Assembly (NCBI RefSeq): GCF_963675165.1
Contig: NC_087387.1
Coordinates: forward strand, 477,501 to 541,500
DNA from: Halichondria panicea
Lineage: Eukaryota; Porifera; Demospongiae; Suberitida; Halichondriidae
Direction: 5' to 3'
DNA length: 64,000 nt
Positions 22,730 to 35,700 of the stretch are shown one piece after another. A program made the position numbers and the translations under genes. The notes under the pieces are model-generated. The model was not told where the DNA came from and did no database searches. It saw only the letters and a list, made by a program, of their open reading frames with translations. Position 1 is the stretch's first letter. Every line of letters begins with the position of its first letter.

Positions 22730-24670
22730 TTATCGTCTGCTGTAGGGGTGGTAGGAATGAGAGGAGGAGCTTCGATCTCTCCTATCACTCGAGCTCGTAT
22801 CACCATACCCGCGGGTAGGGCCATAATTAGAGCCAGTCTGTTGATAGCCATCAGTCTGCTGCTGGTAGCCAGCTCCCATCCAGTATGCAGGGTAGCTAGC
22901 ACTAGCAGAAGAACTGTGTGTGTGTGTGTGTGTGTCACATGATATAAATGTGTGACTCTACTTGTTTACACAGCAATTTTGCTTGGAGTCAATTCCTAAC
23001 ATAGCATACATTTGCACTTACTCAGGATAATAGCTACTGGCTCCAGCTCCTCTGTCATAGCTTGGCATTGACATTGCGGGGTACCCAGCCATTCCATATT
23101 CCCTGCTGCGAGCGTAGTAATCGCCTGCAATCAAAGAGAGAGAGACATTACTATACCTGGACACCCAGAATAAAGCAGCCTTTTTTTATAATCAGGCCGG
23201 GCTAATTGATACAAAAGAATACATGAAATCAGGGCTGTTCAATATTCCTAAATTAGTCAAGTTTTAATCAACTATGGTACGGTATGGTACTTACGCATTG
23301 CTTCATATGAGGCTCTTTGATAAGAAGAGTATGCATCGTCATAGCCGCCACCACCACCACCACCACCGTATCTGCTGCTGCCATAGTCACTTGAGGGACG
23401 TTGCTGGCCCCTACCACCACCACCACCTCCACCGCCACTTCTCCTACTGATCTCATCTTTAGGTACGGCACCTTTCACTTCCACGGAACGATCCTACAGT
23501 GAGAAACACAAATCATATAATTATCGCTTCTGATACAATCTAACACTCGTATGAAATACTACTTAAGCACAATTACAAAAATGTCGCAACAAATGATACT
23601 CTTACACATGTACAAGTAATTAACGTCCTACACGCCATAACAGTATTTAAACATCATTTTTACCAATATTTTGATGAACTTCTTTTGGGTGATTTCATCG
23701 ACAGCATCGTATATACAATCGTCTGATCGATCAGGAGGAGGTTCGGCAGTGACAAAAGCAAATCCCCTTGGCTTTCCGGTATCCTTATCAGTCATTATGG
23801 TTACGGTGAGAGAAGTGTCCGCGGGAAACTCTGGCAGCAAAGCTTCCTGTATGTTCTCCACCGAGGTCTCGAGGGAAAGTCCCCCAAGGAACAACTTCTT
23901 GACGCGGGTAGTCCTGGCAGAACCAGAACTTTCACCACCTCCACTCGATCCTCTTGACTCTCCTTTAGGTACTGCGCGCTTCACCTCAACCTACACATTT
24001 GCATCATTCCCAATAAACCGTGTGCTATAATTATATTGCCTTGTGTATTATTTTTCTTAGAAAATGAAAAATTTGTTTTCACTAAAAAGCAAAACTAGGA
24101 TATGCATTCTGTTTCTGTAGATTAGGCCTATCACATATCACACTCAGATCAAAGTTCTGGTGGTATAATTGTACCATGACATGCTATGCTCATGCTTACA
24201 ATATCTATTTAAGTGTTCCAGGGAGTAAAATAATAATATTAAAATTCTCACCGATTTTCCATCAATCTCATGTGTAGTCTCCAAACACTTATTATAGGCA
24301 TCTCTATCACCAAATGTGACGAATCCAAAACCACGTGATTTTCCCTCTAAATCCATAATCACTACGGTATCAACGACTTCACCAAAGTCACCAAAATAAG
24401 TCATCAAGCTTTCTTTGCCCGTGTGAATGCTCAACCCTCCAAGGAACAACTTGTTCTCGCCATTTTTCTGCGTGGGAGAATACATAACAATATAATAAGA
24501 ACGTTTACAAATAGGGAGACAGACGCAGACATGTGTTAGCTTTATGTACATAAGACTCGACTACGAACAAGTACATTACAGGCTCCACCCCTTTTAGCAG
24601 AGTTGAATAGCAAGCTTTGTTGGACTTAGAACGATTGTAGGCTATATAATAATGGACTCACCTCACTCAT
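22730..24670 (-). CDS. hnRNP A/B-like protein with two RRMs and Gly/Tyr/Ser-rich tail
   Basis: Six minus-strand exons close exactly to 345 aa: 24662-24670 (only ATGAGTGAG), 24252-24467, 23664-23990, 23295-23493, 23022-23124 and 22730-22913. RRM1 (about 8-80) has RNP2 LFLGGL and RNP1 KSRGFGFVTF. RRM2 (about 108-185) has LFLGGL and KPRGFAFVTA. Each RRM is followed by a VEVKxAVPK linker like the hnRNP A/B VEPKRAV segment. The tail has Gly runs, then Tyr/Ser/Gln-rich sequence (GYQQQTDGYQQTGSNYG) typical of phase-separating RNA-binding proteins, and ends in HSYHPYSRR. The expected role is binding of nuclear pre-mRNA and regulation of splicing or mRNA fate. The hnRNP A/B/D and Musashi/DAZAP1 families share this layout, so exact orthology is open. 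Confidence 0.92.
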
Positions 24671-25758
24671 CTTGGTGTGTATATATCTCTGGTGGATGCT
24701 CTGCCTGGCCGGTTAGTTCTGTACTAAGTATAAACTCACTGTGGTGTGGTGACAAAAAGGATTTTATAACACACGTGATTCTGTGATGGGCAATATATAG
24801 CATTTCTTTTGAACTTTGACCCCTGTACAATTCATGTACGTAGTCTCGCGGGCCATACTATAATTATTATTATGTGAAATATAATTATTGTGCTCATGCT
24901 TTATCCACAGCTCTGACTTATTTTGATCTGAAGCTCTACATTGCACTTCACGAGACAGATAACAGAACTGAAAATTAATCAACATCATAAGCGACACAGG
25001 GGCCGGGTTAAATTGGGTGGATTGTCTTTTAGGAAAGTTTCCAGTATAACATGTTGACACAATGATTCTTGTGATATGCATTTATTCGCTTGTAAGTACA
25101 GCACCGAACCAACTGTGAGCTAATAGTGTCGTATACAAAGCAACGTACATATAATTATATGCACGTTGCTTTGTACTATTTTATCCAGGGAGGTTCAGTA
25201 TATAACTTTTATTAGTACCATTGATGACAGTTCTATTATCAAAGCATGATCTAGACATTACGACGTCACAGTTTTTATTAAAGTATATCGCTGTATTATA
25301 AGAATGTTGCGTTTTCTTACTTGTTTTGCCTACAAGTGTGTTTGTCAAAAAACATAATAATTATTATAACTAACCAGCAAAAAAAAAGCGTTTGCTGTCG
25401 CCATGCACTGCAAGACAGCAGAAACTACTGCCTAATGCAGTAGGGCTGCTACCTAATGAAAGACAGTAGGGTCTACTACCTAATGAAAGTACCAGGGCTG
25501 CTGACTGACAGACAGTAGGAAGTGGATGACCAGTTTCCCGACCACCCACTGCAGCTCCGGAGCCCCGGTTTATAACCCACACGCTACATGGCCATAATAT
25601 GGGTGAACTGCAACAAGCCAAAAACGTAGAAGGAAGGGGATCTTTTATTTAGCCTCGATCCCAGGCCGCACTGAAGCAGAGGCTTAATTAAGCTTGTAAA
25701 GGACAAGGCTAGTGTGTATCACACATATCTATAAAAGACTGACTGACTACAAGGGAAC
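24671..25758. promoter_or_regulatory. Divergent intergenic region with local repeats
   Basis: 1.09 kb between the hnRNP-like start (minus) and the CP2 start (plus). At 25420-25530 it contains imperfect repeats around ACAGTAGGG...CTACCTAATGAAAG. Near 25653 is a TAGCCTCGATCCCAGGCCG segment related to the palindrome at 43826. No gene is seen. Confidence 0.4.
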
Positions 25759-28700
25759 ATGGCTCAGGGATCCGGAAGCAGTAGCAATCGTTGGAAACTT
25801 GAAGATCTCCAAGACTTAGAGCAGGTAATCAAAGAGAAAGTCTTCATATAAGACATATTGATGCTCTAATATATACTTGCTCTCCCCAGTATGGTCTAGC
25901 TGCTGAGTTAGAGTCCACAAACCTTGGAGGAACTCCGACACAAGAAGACGAGGCGATATTTATCAATGATGCTGCATTTTCGTCGTATGATATGAGGTAT
26001 AAAATCATATACAAATCTCTTTATACATGTACACGTACAATACCGTACGTACGTAATTGTTGTACATGTAATTACAGTGCCAGAAAAAATAGCGAGACTA
26101 CCGTAATTGTTCTAATTATAGAACCAGTAAAAAATAATTATTTTTCTAGAAACAATGTACCAAAAAAATTGATTTTATATGGTAGTATATGGGCGTTATA
26201 AAAGAGGGTGTCCTCACCGAGGCTGGTTCTATAATTAGAACGCTTACGGTATGTACATAAAACAAATGGTGCTATATGGCCGAAAATTTCAGATTTAGAG
26301 TGGCGTTGTAATTACATCAATTACGGTACACACGTCCCCCATTCTTCACACAGTGGTGTACTATCGGAGCTGCTCACAGAAGGTGGTGGCATGTTCTCAG
26401 ATACTCTCCTCACCATTCCTCTAATGGCGACTGAGACCTCACCCCCACAGATTATCAGAGCTGTATTGAAGGCACCTACTGCTCACGGGGTCAAGAACAC
26501 ACAAGAGGAGGTCACCTTTATTCAGAAAGGTTAGGGAGTTATTGTATGTTGTTGCTGCTCTTTTGATTGACTTCACGTACTTCAGGTCATTCGTATGAGT
26601 TACACGTTAGCCATAACGGTGGAGATCAGATGACGGAGATAATGTTTCGAGTAAGGACGCCCCTTCCACACACACACACACACCTCCACCCACACCACAC
26701 CACACACACACACACAGAGTGTCCTATTGCTGACGTTCTCAGAGCTGAGACTAAAGAACTGTGAGGAAGAGCAGTTTGTGCAGTGGATCAACGACCACCC
26801 AGTGGAGAGACTCTTGGAAATGGGTACTAAACTATTACAACTGCACTAAGCTATAATCTCATGGAATTTCGCTCATGTAATTATTTGTGTCCCATATTGA
26901 ATTAACATACATGTAGGTTTGTATAATGCTTCACTGTGTGTGTGCGTCTATTGTCCCCCTCAGACAATGTCGGGTGTGGAGGAGTGGGATTTATAGAGAA
27001 CTCTGAGACTAATCTACAAACTATTAGCTTCACCTGGAGCTCTCTGACACCAGCCATTGTGGCCTTCAAGGTCAACTGTTTGAGTAGCGAGTTTGCACCA
27101 AGAAAACATGGTATGAGACACGCAATGTACATGTAATACTGCAACTGTATGGTTGTATACTCCATACACACTGGTCATAGGTGGGGAAAGGGGAATTCCC
27201 CTACGACTACAGTTAGACACCTCCTCTGCCGAGGGATCGACTGGCAACATGACCTCTGGTGACAAAGGAAGAGAGAGACTTGTGGAGAGGTTAGTATAAC
27301 AGCCACCATGTTTGATGCAATTATTATACATCACACTAATATAGGCGAAATATTCAAGTTTCGTATAATTAGAGTGGTGCTGTAATTATAACGAAAATGG
27401 TTTACTTGTAATTTTGAGTGCCATTAGGATTGTCTTATATCCTAAATCAACGATTTCTTTCGGGCCCTAATCTTGTTTGTTTTTTATGTAGCTAACTTTG
27501 AATGTCCATAACTCTATTTGGGATTGTCTGATGTATTTCTTTACTCTAGATTAGTATGTAACATCAAGGTGTTCAAAGACAAGGGAGCTGAGCGAAAGCA
27601 AAGGCAAGAACAGCTCAAGATGGAGAAACTGTCTCCTCTGGAACAATCCAATTATCATATTTCCCAGATTGTCACTACACTTCACCCGATTCAGGTCCCA
27701 GTTGATGCTACAACTATGATGCACAAACAGACGATAGTTGCACCCGCTCCTCTACCAGTACCTCCTGAACAGTGAGTACACGCACACACGCCCACACACA
27801 CACACACACACACACATACACACACACACGCATACTCCACTTAAGTTATTTTACGTAGTGCTGTAAAAGTATGCATGAACTACTAATATTTAGTTTGGAG
27901 GCTTTGCTGTGTGTGCATTTTATCTTAGCTGCTATTTACTTATACTGCTTTCTAGGGAAGGGTGTATGTGCAAGATCTGTGACTAATCAAAGTCTTCTAA
28001 TTTTATCTCATATTTAGTGCTTCTCCATTCCATGTAACCACGTCTCCAAGACTACCGCCTCTCCAATCATCAGCTCCGGAAATGGATGTTTCCCCAACAT
28101 TAGATCACGCTCATACATGGCTCACTACAAACCGGTTTGGCCAGTTTCTGAGTCTCTTCGCTAACTATACCTGTCAAGATCTGCTTCGATTGAGTCGTCG
28201 TGACCTTCTTGACCTTTGCGGGCCGGCGGATGGTATTCGACTGTACAATGCTCTCCGATCTCACACTGTTAAAGTTATATATATCACCACGGGAACGGAT
28301 AAAAGTAGGCGCTGCAAACTTATATACCGATGTTTTATTTTTTTATTTTTCCAGTTTGTGAAGTTCTTTGTCTGGAGCAGCTAACAGCTCGGGAACTGGG
28401 GGTCAAAGTTGCGGACAAGTTGGGGATTTCCCCTCCCTCCATATCCTCCCTTGTTAGATTAACTTCCACGGGAGTGCTTGTACTGGTTGATGACACCGTG
28501 AGTACACACACACACGTATAGTGCTCTGTATGTGTACAGTGCTCTGTGTGCGTACAGTGCTCTGTGTGCGTGCAGTGCTCTGTGCGTACAGTGCTCTGTG
28601 TGTGTACAGTGCTCTGTGTGCGTGCGTACAGTGCTCTGTGTGCGTACAGTGCTCTGTGTGCGTGCGTACAGTGCTCTGTGTGCGTACAGTGCTCTGCGTG

Positions 28701-29426
28701 CGTACAGTGCTCTGTGTGCGTGCGTACAGTACTCTGTGTGCGTACAGTGCTCTGTGTGCGTGCGTACAGTGCTCTGTGTGCGTACAGTGCTCTGTGTGCA
28801 TGCGTACAGTGCTCTGTGTGCGTGCGTACAGTGCTCTGTGTGCGTACAGTGCTCTGTGTGCATGCGTACAGTGCTCTGTGTGCGTGCGTACAGTGCTCTG
28901 TGTGCGTGCGTACAGTGCTCTGTGTGCGTACAGTGCTCTGTGTGCGTGCGTACAGTGCTCTGTGTGCGTGCGTACAGTGCTCTGTGTGCGTACAGTGCTC
29001 TGTGTGCGTACAGTGCTCTGTGTGCGTACAGTGCTCTGTGTGTGTACAGTGCTCTGTGTGTACAGTGCTCTGTGTGCGTGCGTACAGTGCTCTGTGTGTA
29101 CAGTGCTCTGTGTGCGTACAGTGCTCTGTGTGCGTATAGTGTACTGATTGCAAAGCTGTACGTTACTACAAGTATTAGGTTATGAGTGGTGAGCAATAAT
29201 TATTGTGTATAATGTTGCAGGTAATTCACAACATTCATGATGAGGAGGTGTTCTTATTACGAGCAATCAAACGTAAGTTATCTCCACGAAATTAATAAAT
29301 CTTTGTTCACTGAAAATTGTTTCTATACATGTAGAAGAAGATGGGATGTACCAAGTGGTGCTACAGGACCACACTCCATGCGACCAATCACAGTTGAGCA
29401 TTAGAGGAGGAGAATTCAGACACTAA
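25759..29426 (+). CDS. TFCP2-like: CP2/LSF-type (Grainyhead superfamily) transcription factor
   Basis: Twelve exons join to 523 aa: 25759-25824, 25890-25996, 26354-26529, 26586-26650, 26718-26823, 26964-27110, 27181-27289, 27550-27771, 28018-28304, 28355-28497, 29221-29272 and 29335-29426. Residues about 58-285 are a CP2 DNA-binding domain: SYELHVSHNGG, SVLLLTFSELRLKNCEEEQF, GGERGIPLRLQLDT and the hallmark CNIKVFKDKGAERKQ. Residues about 360-428 form the SAM-like domain (TWLTTNRFGQFLSLFANY, LCGPADGIRLYNAL) that places it with LSF rather than Grainyhead proper. The C-terminal about 95 residues match the position of the oligomerisation domain. It is expected to bind DNA in the nucleus as a dimer or tetramer. 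Intron 10 is filled by a minisatellite starting 20 bp after the donor. Confidence 0.92.
26095..26266. mobile_element. Palindromic MITE in CP2 intron 2
   Basis: The left end TACCGTAATTGTTCTAATTA with TAGAACCAG is matched by the inverted right end CTGGTTCTATAATTAGAAC...ACGGTA. Its centre is AT-rich. A second element end with ATTACATCAATTACGGTA follows up to 26328. Confidence 0.65.
28516..29138. repeat. Minisatellite of 18-22 bp in CP2 intron 10
   Basis: More than 30 copies of GTGCGTACAGTGCTCTGT, with variants carrying one extra GTGC. The array starts 19 bp after the splice donor at 28497 and fills most of the 723-bp intron. Several frames on both strands are open only because the unit lacks stops. 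Confidence 0.95.
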
Positions 29427-29718
29427 TAATAATTTCATAAATGAACCATTTTCTCATTCTAATTCATATTCATATTGCTCGAATTAATGCCGCACTTAAT
29501 GTGACCTCGTCTCAACTTATCGCCGCAATGATCTCATGAGCAATTAGCGGGGGTTAGATTGTATTTGTAGCCGCCCTCGCATTATGATAATGTGGGCGTG
29601 GGCTGTTGTGGCTCTGTTATCAACCTTTGCATTTTACAGTGGAGTTTTATAGCTTCTTGCTCTCCTTTGTGCAACTGCGATTGTGAATTAAAGTAGCACT
29701 ACTAAAGGACAAGCGCAC

Positions 29719-32700
29719 ATGGCAGCTGTAAGTTTGACCCCTAGTACTAGAGCTAGCTATCTATTGAAATCTATAGCCTTTTAGCTAGCTACACAATTAA
29801 TTACAAGTACCTTGTTGACCTGTAACTGTATGGTAATATATTTAAATGGCATACTGGCACACCATCAGATCACAATATCGGACCATTCACCATTGCAAGT
29901 CACTAAGACTATTTGCGATGCTCTCTGGGGCAACCAGTTGAGCTTCCACCCATTTAACCGAGGTGATGCCCCGGTGGAGTTCACTTCGTTATGGCCGACC
30001 AAAGCAGCTACCCTGGTGGAGACCTACGCTCATGCTAACATTGAGCAGGCTCCTTACGAGCTCTGCAAGTTGCTCGTGACAACCAACAGTGCTCAGAGTT
30101 TAGACGCCTTACTGGAGGAGAGGGTACGTCCCTGTCAGTACTGTTGTACGTCTGAGACTAGTTTCTGCATTATTTTTTATATGGTTGAGTTGTTTCCACA
30201 ATCTGATTGTGATTAATTTTTGTTCTTTGGGGAATTAAGAAGCCCTCAGGCACATGTACTCTTGCTACACTCGGGATACTAAAAAAGTGCCTTAATTTGG
30301 GCTTTTAATCCCATAGACATTTCCAAAACAGTGTCTTAAACTTACATGTATAGTATTAGTATATTCTAGTATGCCCATAACACGCTACCAGAATAAATAA
30401 AACACTATTGTTTCCTTATTGCCTCCATTTCCTCAGATCTTGCAAGTAAATCAGACGTTCAATTCTGGCCTCGTTACGTTGGCCCACCTGGCCTGTGTCG
30501 TGGGCATGAGGGATGTGCTTAAAGTTCTCGTTAAACGTTCCCAGTCCAACAATGGCGTGTGGTCACTCAAGGATGAGGACGGTGTGTGTGTGTGTGTGTG
30601 TGCGTGTGTGTGCGTGTGCGTGTGCGTGTGTGTGTGCGCGTGTGTGTGTGCGTGTGTGCGTGCATGTGCGTGTGCTCGTGTGTGTTGTGCTTAGCTAGTA
30701 AGAACATTGTTACCCTTGTGCAAATATGGGACTTCTGATAGCCTTGCTGGCTGTTTTATATTGAAACTAATCAACTGAAACTGACCTTTGGTATGTATTA
30801 TCTGTAGTGGTTATCTTAGGGGTGAGATTGCAATCACTATGTTTGTTTTAACTTCAGCTTTGCTTGCCACACACTTGTTTTGGAAGTTGCAATAGCTAGC
30901 CTATAAATTAAAAAAAACAGTGTATGGATTTCGGTTAGAAAACAATCTGTGATTTAATCATAATAATGTATTTGCCAAATTCCTTCCCTTTTAGACCACT
31001 CCCCCACTGAGGTGTGTGTAAGCTTCCACCATGAGCTGAAGCACCTCCTGCCTGGTCGCTCGTCCATCTTCCACAAGCTCAGGAAGATTTCTCAGGGTTT
31101 ACCATTGAGGTCTGAGCACAGGGACAAGATATTCGAACTAGCCCGTAGTCCTGACAACTTCTACCAGGTTCTCATGCATTTGAAGGTACATGATCGAGTG
31201 GGTGTGGAGTTAAATACGATATGAAAACTGTCATTACACCGTGCTGCATGGCTATAATTACACCGACAAACATAAATGTTTCACCTACACTGTAGCTTAA
31301 TTAGTATGGTGGTATCATGTCATTACAATGTATGCAGTCTACAAAAACATGTATTCTTGTTTTGTTAAATCTCTAACGTACACCACATTCTCGTGTCCTC
31401 TGCAAGCAATTCTACTAGACTGTCTCAATGCTTATACCACACTGACTGTGCTTGTATGATTATGCTCATACCTCCTAACCTTGTTTTGTTGTCCCTGTCG
31501 TACCACATTCTCGTGTCTCGTGCAGCTGATTCTAATTACAGACTAGACTGTTCCAATGCTTATACCATACTGATAACTGTGCTTGCTGTATTATATCCAA
31601 TGTTTCCTTGCATGATATGCAGATGTACTCTTTTGACGTGAATCGTGTAAAGAACAGTGATGGTGACCTGCTCATCCACGTGGCCGTCAAGGGAGGTGTG
31701 TGTGTGTGTGTGTGATGTGTGTGTGGGCGTGTGTGATACGTACAGCTGCTGTACTGACCGTCCATCAACTAGAGCTTTGTGTTTTGTACTAACTCTATTA
31801 ATTATTATCTGTGTCTATATATAGTGCTTCCATCCTCTCATGAATCTATAGAAGAATGAATCCATTTCACTGTGAGCCCAATGGCTGGTTTATATACATG
31901 TACGTAGTAGTAGGAATTCAAATGTCAATTATTGTAACACTATACCCACTGGGAAAGTAAATATACATTTCACTATTTTTACCCCTCCTCCCCCCCCCCC
32001 CCCCCCCCGGACACTTACTGAGCAGGTCTGCCACAGCTTCCTCTACTATTCACTTTGGTGAGGGGCTTCAAAGCCAGTGTCACTATGACTGATGGCTCTG
32101 GGCACACCCCCCTTACCCTCGCTAGTAAGAGGGGAGAGATGAGAATCGCTGAGGTATGTCAGTCATCAGTAACACAATACATGGTTAACCCACTCAACCG
32201 CTGCAGATTCTGATTTGTGTGTTTGGTGTTGACATAAATGCCCCCACGGCCAGTAACGGGAAGACTCCACTCCACTGGGCAGTCGAGTACAGCCACCCCT
32301 CTTTAGTCAGGTAATTTTGGGTTTTATTGTCAACGAGCTAATAAATATTAGATCATGTTTGCCATAAATACCGCAATTTGATTGGCTAAAGGAAGTGTTC
32401 TATCCAACTTAGAAAATCATGTACTTACTTAGAAAATCATGTACTTCACTTAGAAAATCATGTAGCAAAGATTAGATAAGAACATTCAAATCTGATTGGC
32501 TAAATACTCACGGTTGCTATGATCTAAAATGCTTAGACACTGTTTAGGAAGTTTCCACATGATTTAGAAGTCCTCAGGGCTAGTAGAACCCTCACTGCGT
32601 TTGGGATACTACAACCAGCCCTTTGGGCTTCTAAATCATGTAGAAACTTCCTAAACAGTGTCTAACTATTATTTAAAATATGTTGATGTATGCATAGTTT

Positions 32701-35700
32701 TGATACACAGCTGCAACAGCAAACAGCTAGATAAGCGTAATATTGATAATTATATAGACTTAAGTACGTAGTTTCAGTCGCATAATTGACAGCATCTGGT
32801 TATTTGACTGTATATTACTCCTCCAATATGCCCCATCCCCACCCCCTACTTTGCAGCATGCTGCTTCGTCGAGGGGCAGACTCCAGCCGCGAGGATTTGA
32901 ACAGGTGTGTCCCGTCGTTTGTGGCACGTCGTCTCCGCTATCACGAGTGTCGTCAGATCATCACTCAGTTCCAGATGGAGCGTGTCTCTAGACTAGCCAG
33001 AGAGGCCGAGGATGTGAGTAGTAAAAAATACTTAAATTCTTCTAATAATTAATTTACCTGTACAAGTCTAAGAGATAATTAACGAGGTTGCGTAACTTGT
33101 AGTTTCGATTGTGCAATTCAATTTCAATATTAGCTAGAGAATTCATTTTTATAGCTTTTAGGGAGTTTCATGAGATGATATGCTTACCGTATAGCGGGTA
33201 TATTTCGAGGGTATAAATGTTTGTGGTTTTCGCTGATTAAGCATCTACTGCGAACATTTATACCCACGAATTTAATATCGCATGCATGCATGCCGCTATT
33301 CCACGAAAATTAAATCCACGAATGTTTATACCCTCGAAATATACCCGCTATACGTTATATAGATTATGGATTTCTTTCAGACTAAAAATCTATAAATTAC
33401 TTTCCCCCCCCCCCTCTTCCCTTAGGGCACTCTGGATGTGAGCCGGCTGTACATCTCTGACTCGTGCATTGTAACACGCTCTGGGTGCACTCTACTCATG
33501 CTAGCCACACTCAACAACAGAGAGGACACTGTGAGTCAGCTGGTCACCATGGAGATGTGCCCTCTGGACTTCAAGCAAATGAAGGTAACGTAGTACTAGA
33601 TTTAGAATGTGAATAGCGACTGTTGGTTACATGTACAGCATTGCACTGTATAACGTGAATATTCATGTCATTATTATAGGTTCTAGTAGGCAGTATTGAG
33701 TTGCTTTCATTATTAGACTACTTTTATTTTAAGTGTGTTAATTTTGATGATTTTTGCTCTTTCTCTGATCTCTACTAGTCATGTGACATCTTCGATTCAT
33801 CGTTGGATGACTCTATCTCTAGTCAGGTGATGGAGATCACACCGGACGCTGACTATTCCCTCAAGACAGCTGTACACATGGCAGCTGAGGGTGGCTTCTC
33901 TGGCTGCTTGCTGGCACTACTAGAGTGAGTCCGTAATATTGAAATCACTACGCTAATGATATAACAATTAGCATTTAATAACCCCATTCCAACTGAATTT
34001 AAGGTCGAAAATTAAATCACTAACTAAATGTACATACATGTACATGTACAGGCTGTATGTACAATGCTCTACATACTAAGAGGAAGTACATGTACATGTA
34101 CGTACAAGTCTATATCCCTCAGGCCGTAACTCTTGCAATTAACAACCTGATTATTGGCTAGATGTATTTTTTTTCTTTTGTGTGCTTTAAGTTGAACTTG
34201 TGTCCTCCCCCAGAGCTGGAGCTCAGCCAGCTATACCTGATGCGTCCTCATGGCTGCCCCTGCACTATGCCACTGACCGTGGGCATATTGACTGTGTCTC
34301 CACTATTCTCAACTTCCCTAACCAGCTGGGACTCTGTGGACTCAGGCCGGCTGCCGATATCGCCCGTGGCAACGGATACGAGCAGATTTTGGAGCTACTG
34401 GAGAAAGCTATACGAATGTGAGTACAGTGGATTATTTGCAATATTGTAATAGTTACTACATGGCTATGAGTGCCACACGCTGTTTATTGGCTGGTAATAG
34501 ATTGTGGGGCAGAGATCATTATCTACTACAAGCTAGGGCCAATGAACTGTTTGTGGCGCGAATTGCCATATAATTATTGCCTTGAAAACCATTTGCTGCA
34601 TAGAAACCGGCCAGCATACTAATGGTATTCATGGTTCATGTCAATAACTTTGTACTAGTCTATCGATCTGGTCTATCTGTTAATTAAAAGGGGAGACTAG
34701 ACTGTGGCTGATTTGTCCTTCTTTTGTCGCTAAATTTGGTTGTATGGTTCAGTATTAGACCCCTCCTCCTATAGACGTCAGACTGACCTAGTGGCCCCGC
34801 TGTTGTTCGATGTAGCGCTATCAGGAACCAACGAAACACTCTTTGCCACGCTCGAGAACGGAGATGATGTCAACCCAACCGTAAGCTAGCTAATCAACAT
34901 CCATACCAACATTTATTATTTATTATAAATTATGGCCTTTTTATAACAGAGTTATCTTCTCTGGGCCTCTGTCTTTTACTGAGGTTTTGATTTATGCTTT
35001 TCAATAGACAATTTAACGTGTACACCACACACCCCCCCCCCCTCTTATACAAACAGAACGAGCTACACGATTGGCCGCTCATTCTAGCAGCTGGCTCTGG
35101 TCATCTGGAGCTTGTACAACAACTGCATGAATTTGGAGGTCATGTGACTCGTAGACACACCCTCTCTCGTTGCACACCTCTCCACGTGGCTGCCCGCGGA
35201 GGTCACATGGGCGTTGTCAGGTTCGTTGCCATGCCAATGAATCAAGCTCTGGCTAAGATACATGTTCTTATTAATTAATGGCTAACTTTGATTGTCTGTA
35301 ACTCTACTTGGGATTGTCCAATTTCACTTTTAAAAGATGCATTTTGTAGCTCTTTGATAGAGCTATCCAACGGTATACTTAGATCAGGGATTGCTTTCGG
35401 GCCCAAATCTTCTGATTATGGCAACGAGGGATCCATTCGTTTGGGAGAACTTTCCTCCAATTTTACTTGACAGTGTGAAGTGTAAAATGTTTGCCACCAT
35501 ATCTCTGAAGAAACATTAACATAAACTACATGTAGTAAATATGATATACATACTGTAGGTATCTTCTCCGGTTTTGCCTCAAGGGAAACGGAACTTGTCC
35601 TCCGTCTAATTTTCCCTCTGGTGCAGCTGGCACTGAGAACCACCCTCCACACTTGTACGTCAACGACAGGAACACTGCCGGTTGCACTCCACTGGAGCTG

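Noticed and set aside
28521-29147. Regular short repeats resembling a CRISPR array
   Set aside because: Units are contiguous and nearly identical with no unique spacers. They lie in an intron of a eukaryotic gene, so this is a minisatellite.
28335-29196. Long open frames (ALCAYS and TEHCTH peptides) on both strands
   Set aside because: All follow from a stop-free repeat unit. They overlap a spliced CP2 intron and have extreme composition.
31980-32010. Poly-C run as an assembly gap or artefact
   Set aside because: A C tract of about 19 bp precedes the acceptor at 32025 and the exon joins in phase, so it is plausible intron sequence, although its exact length may be wrong.
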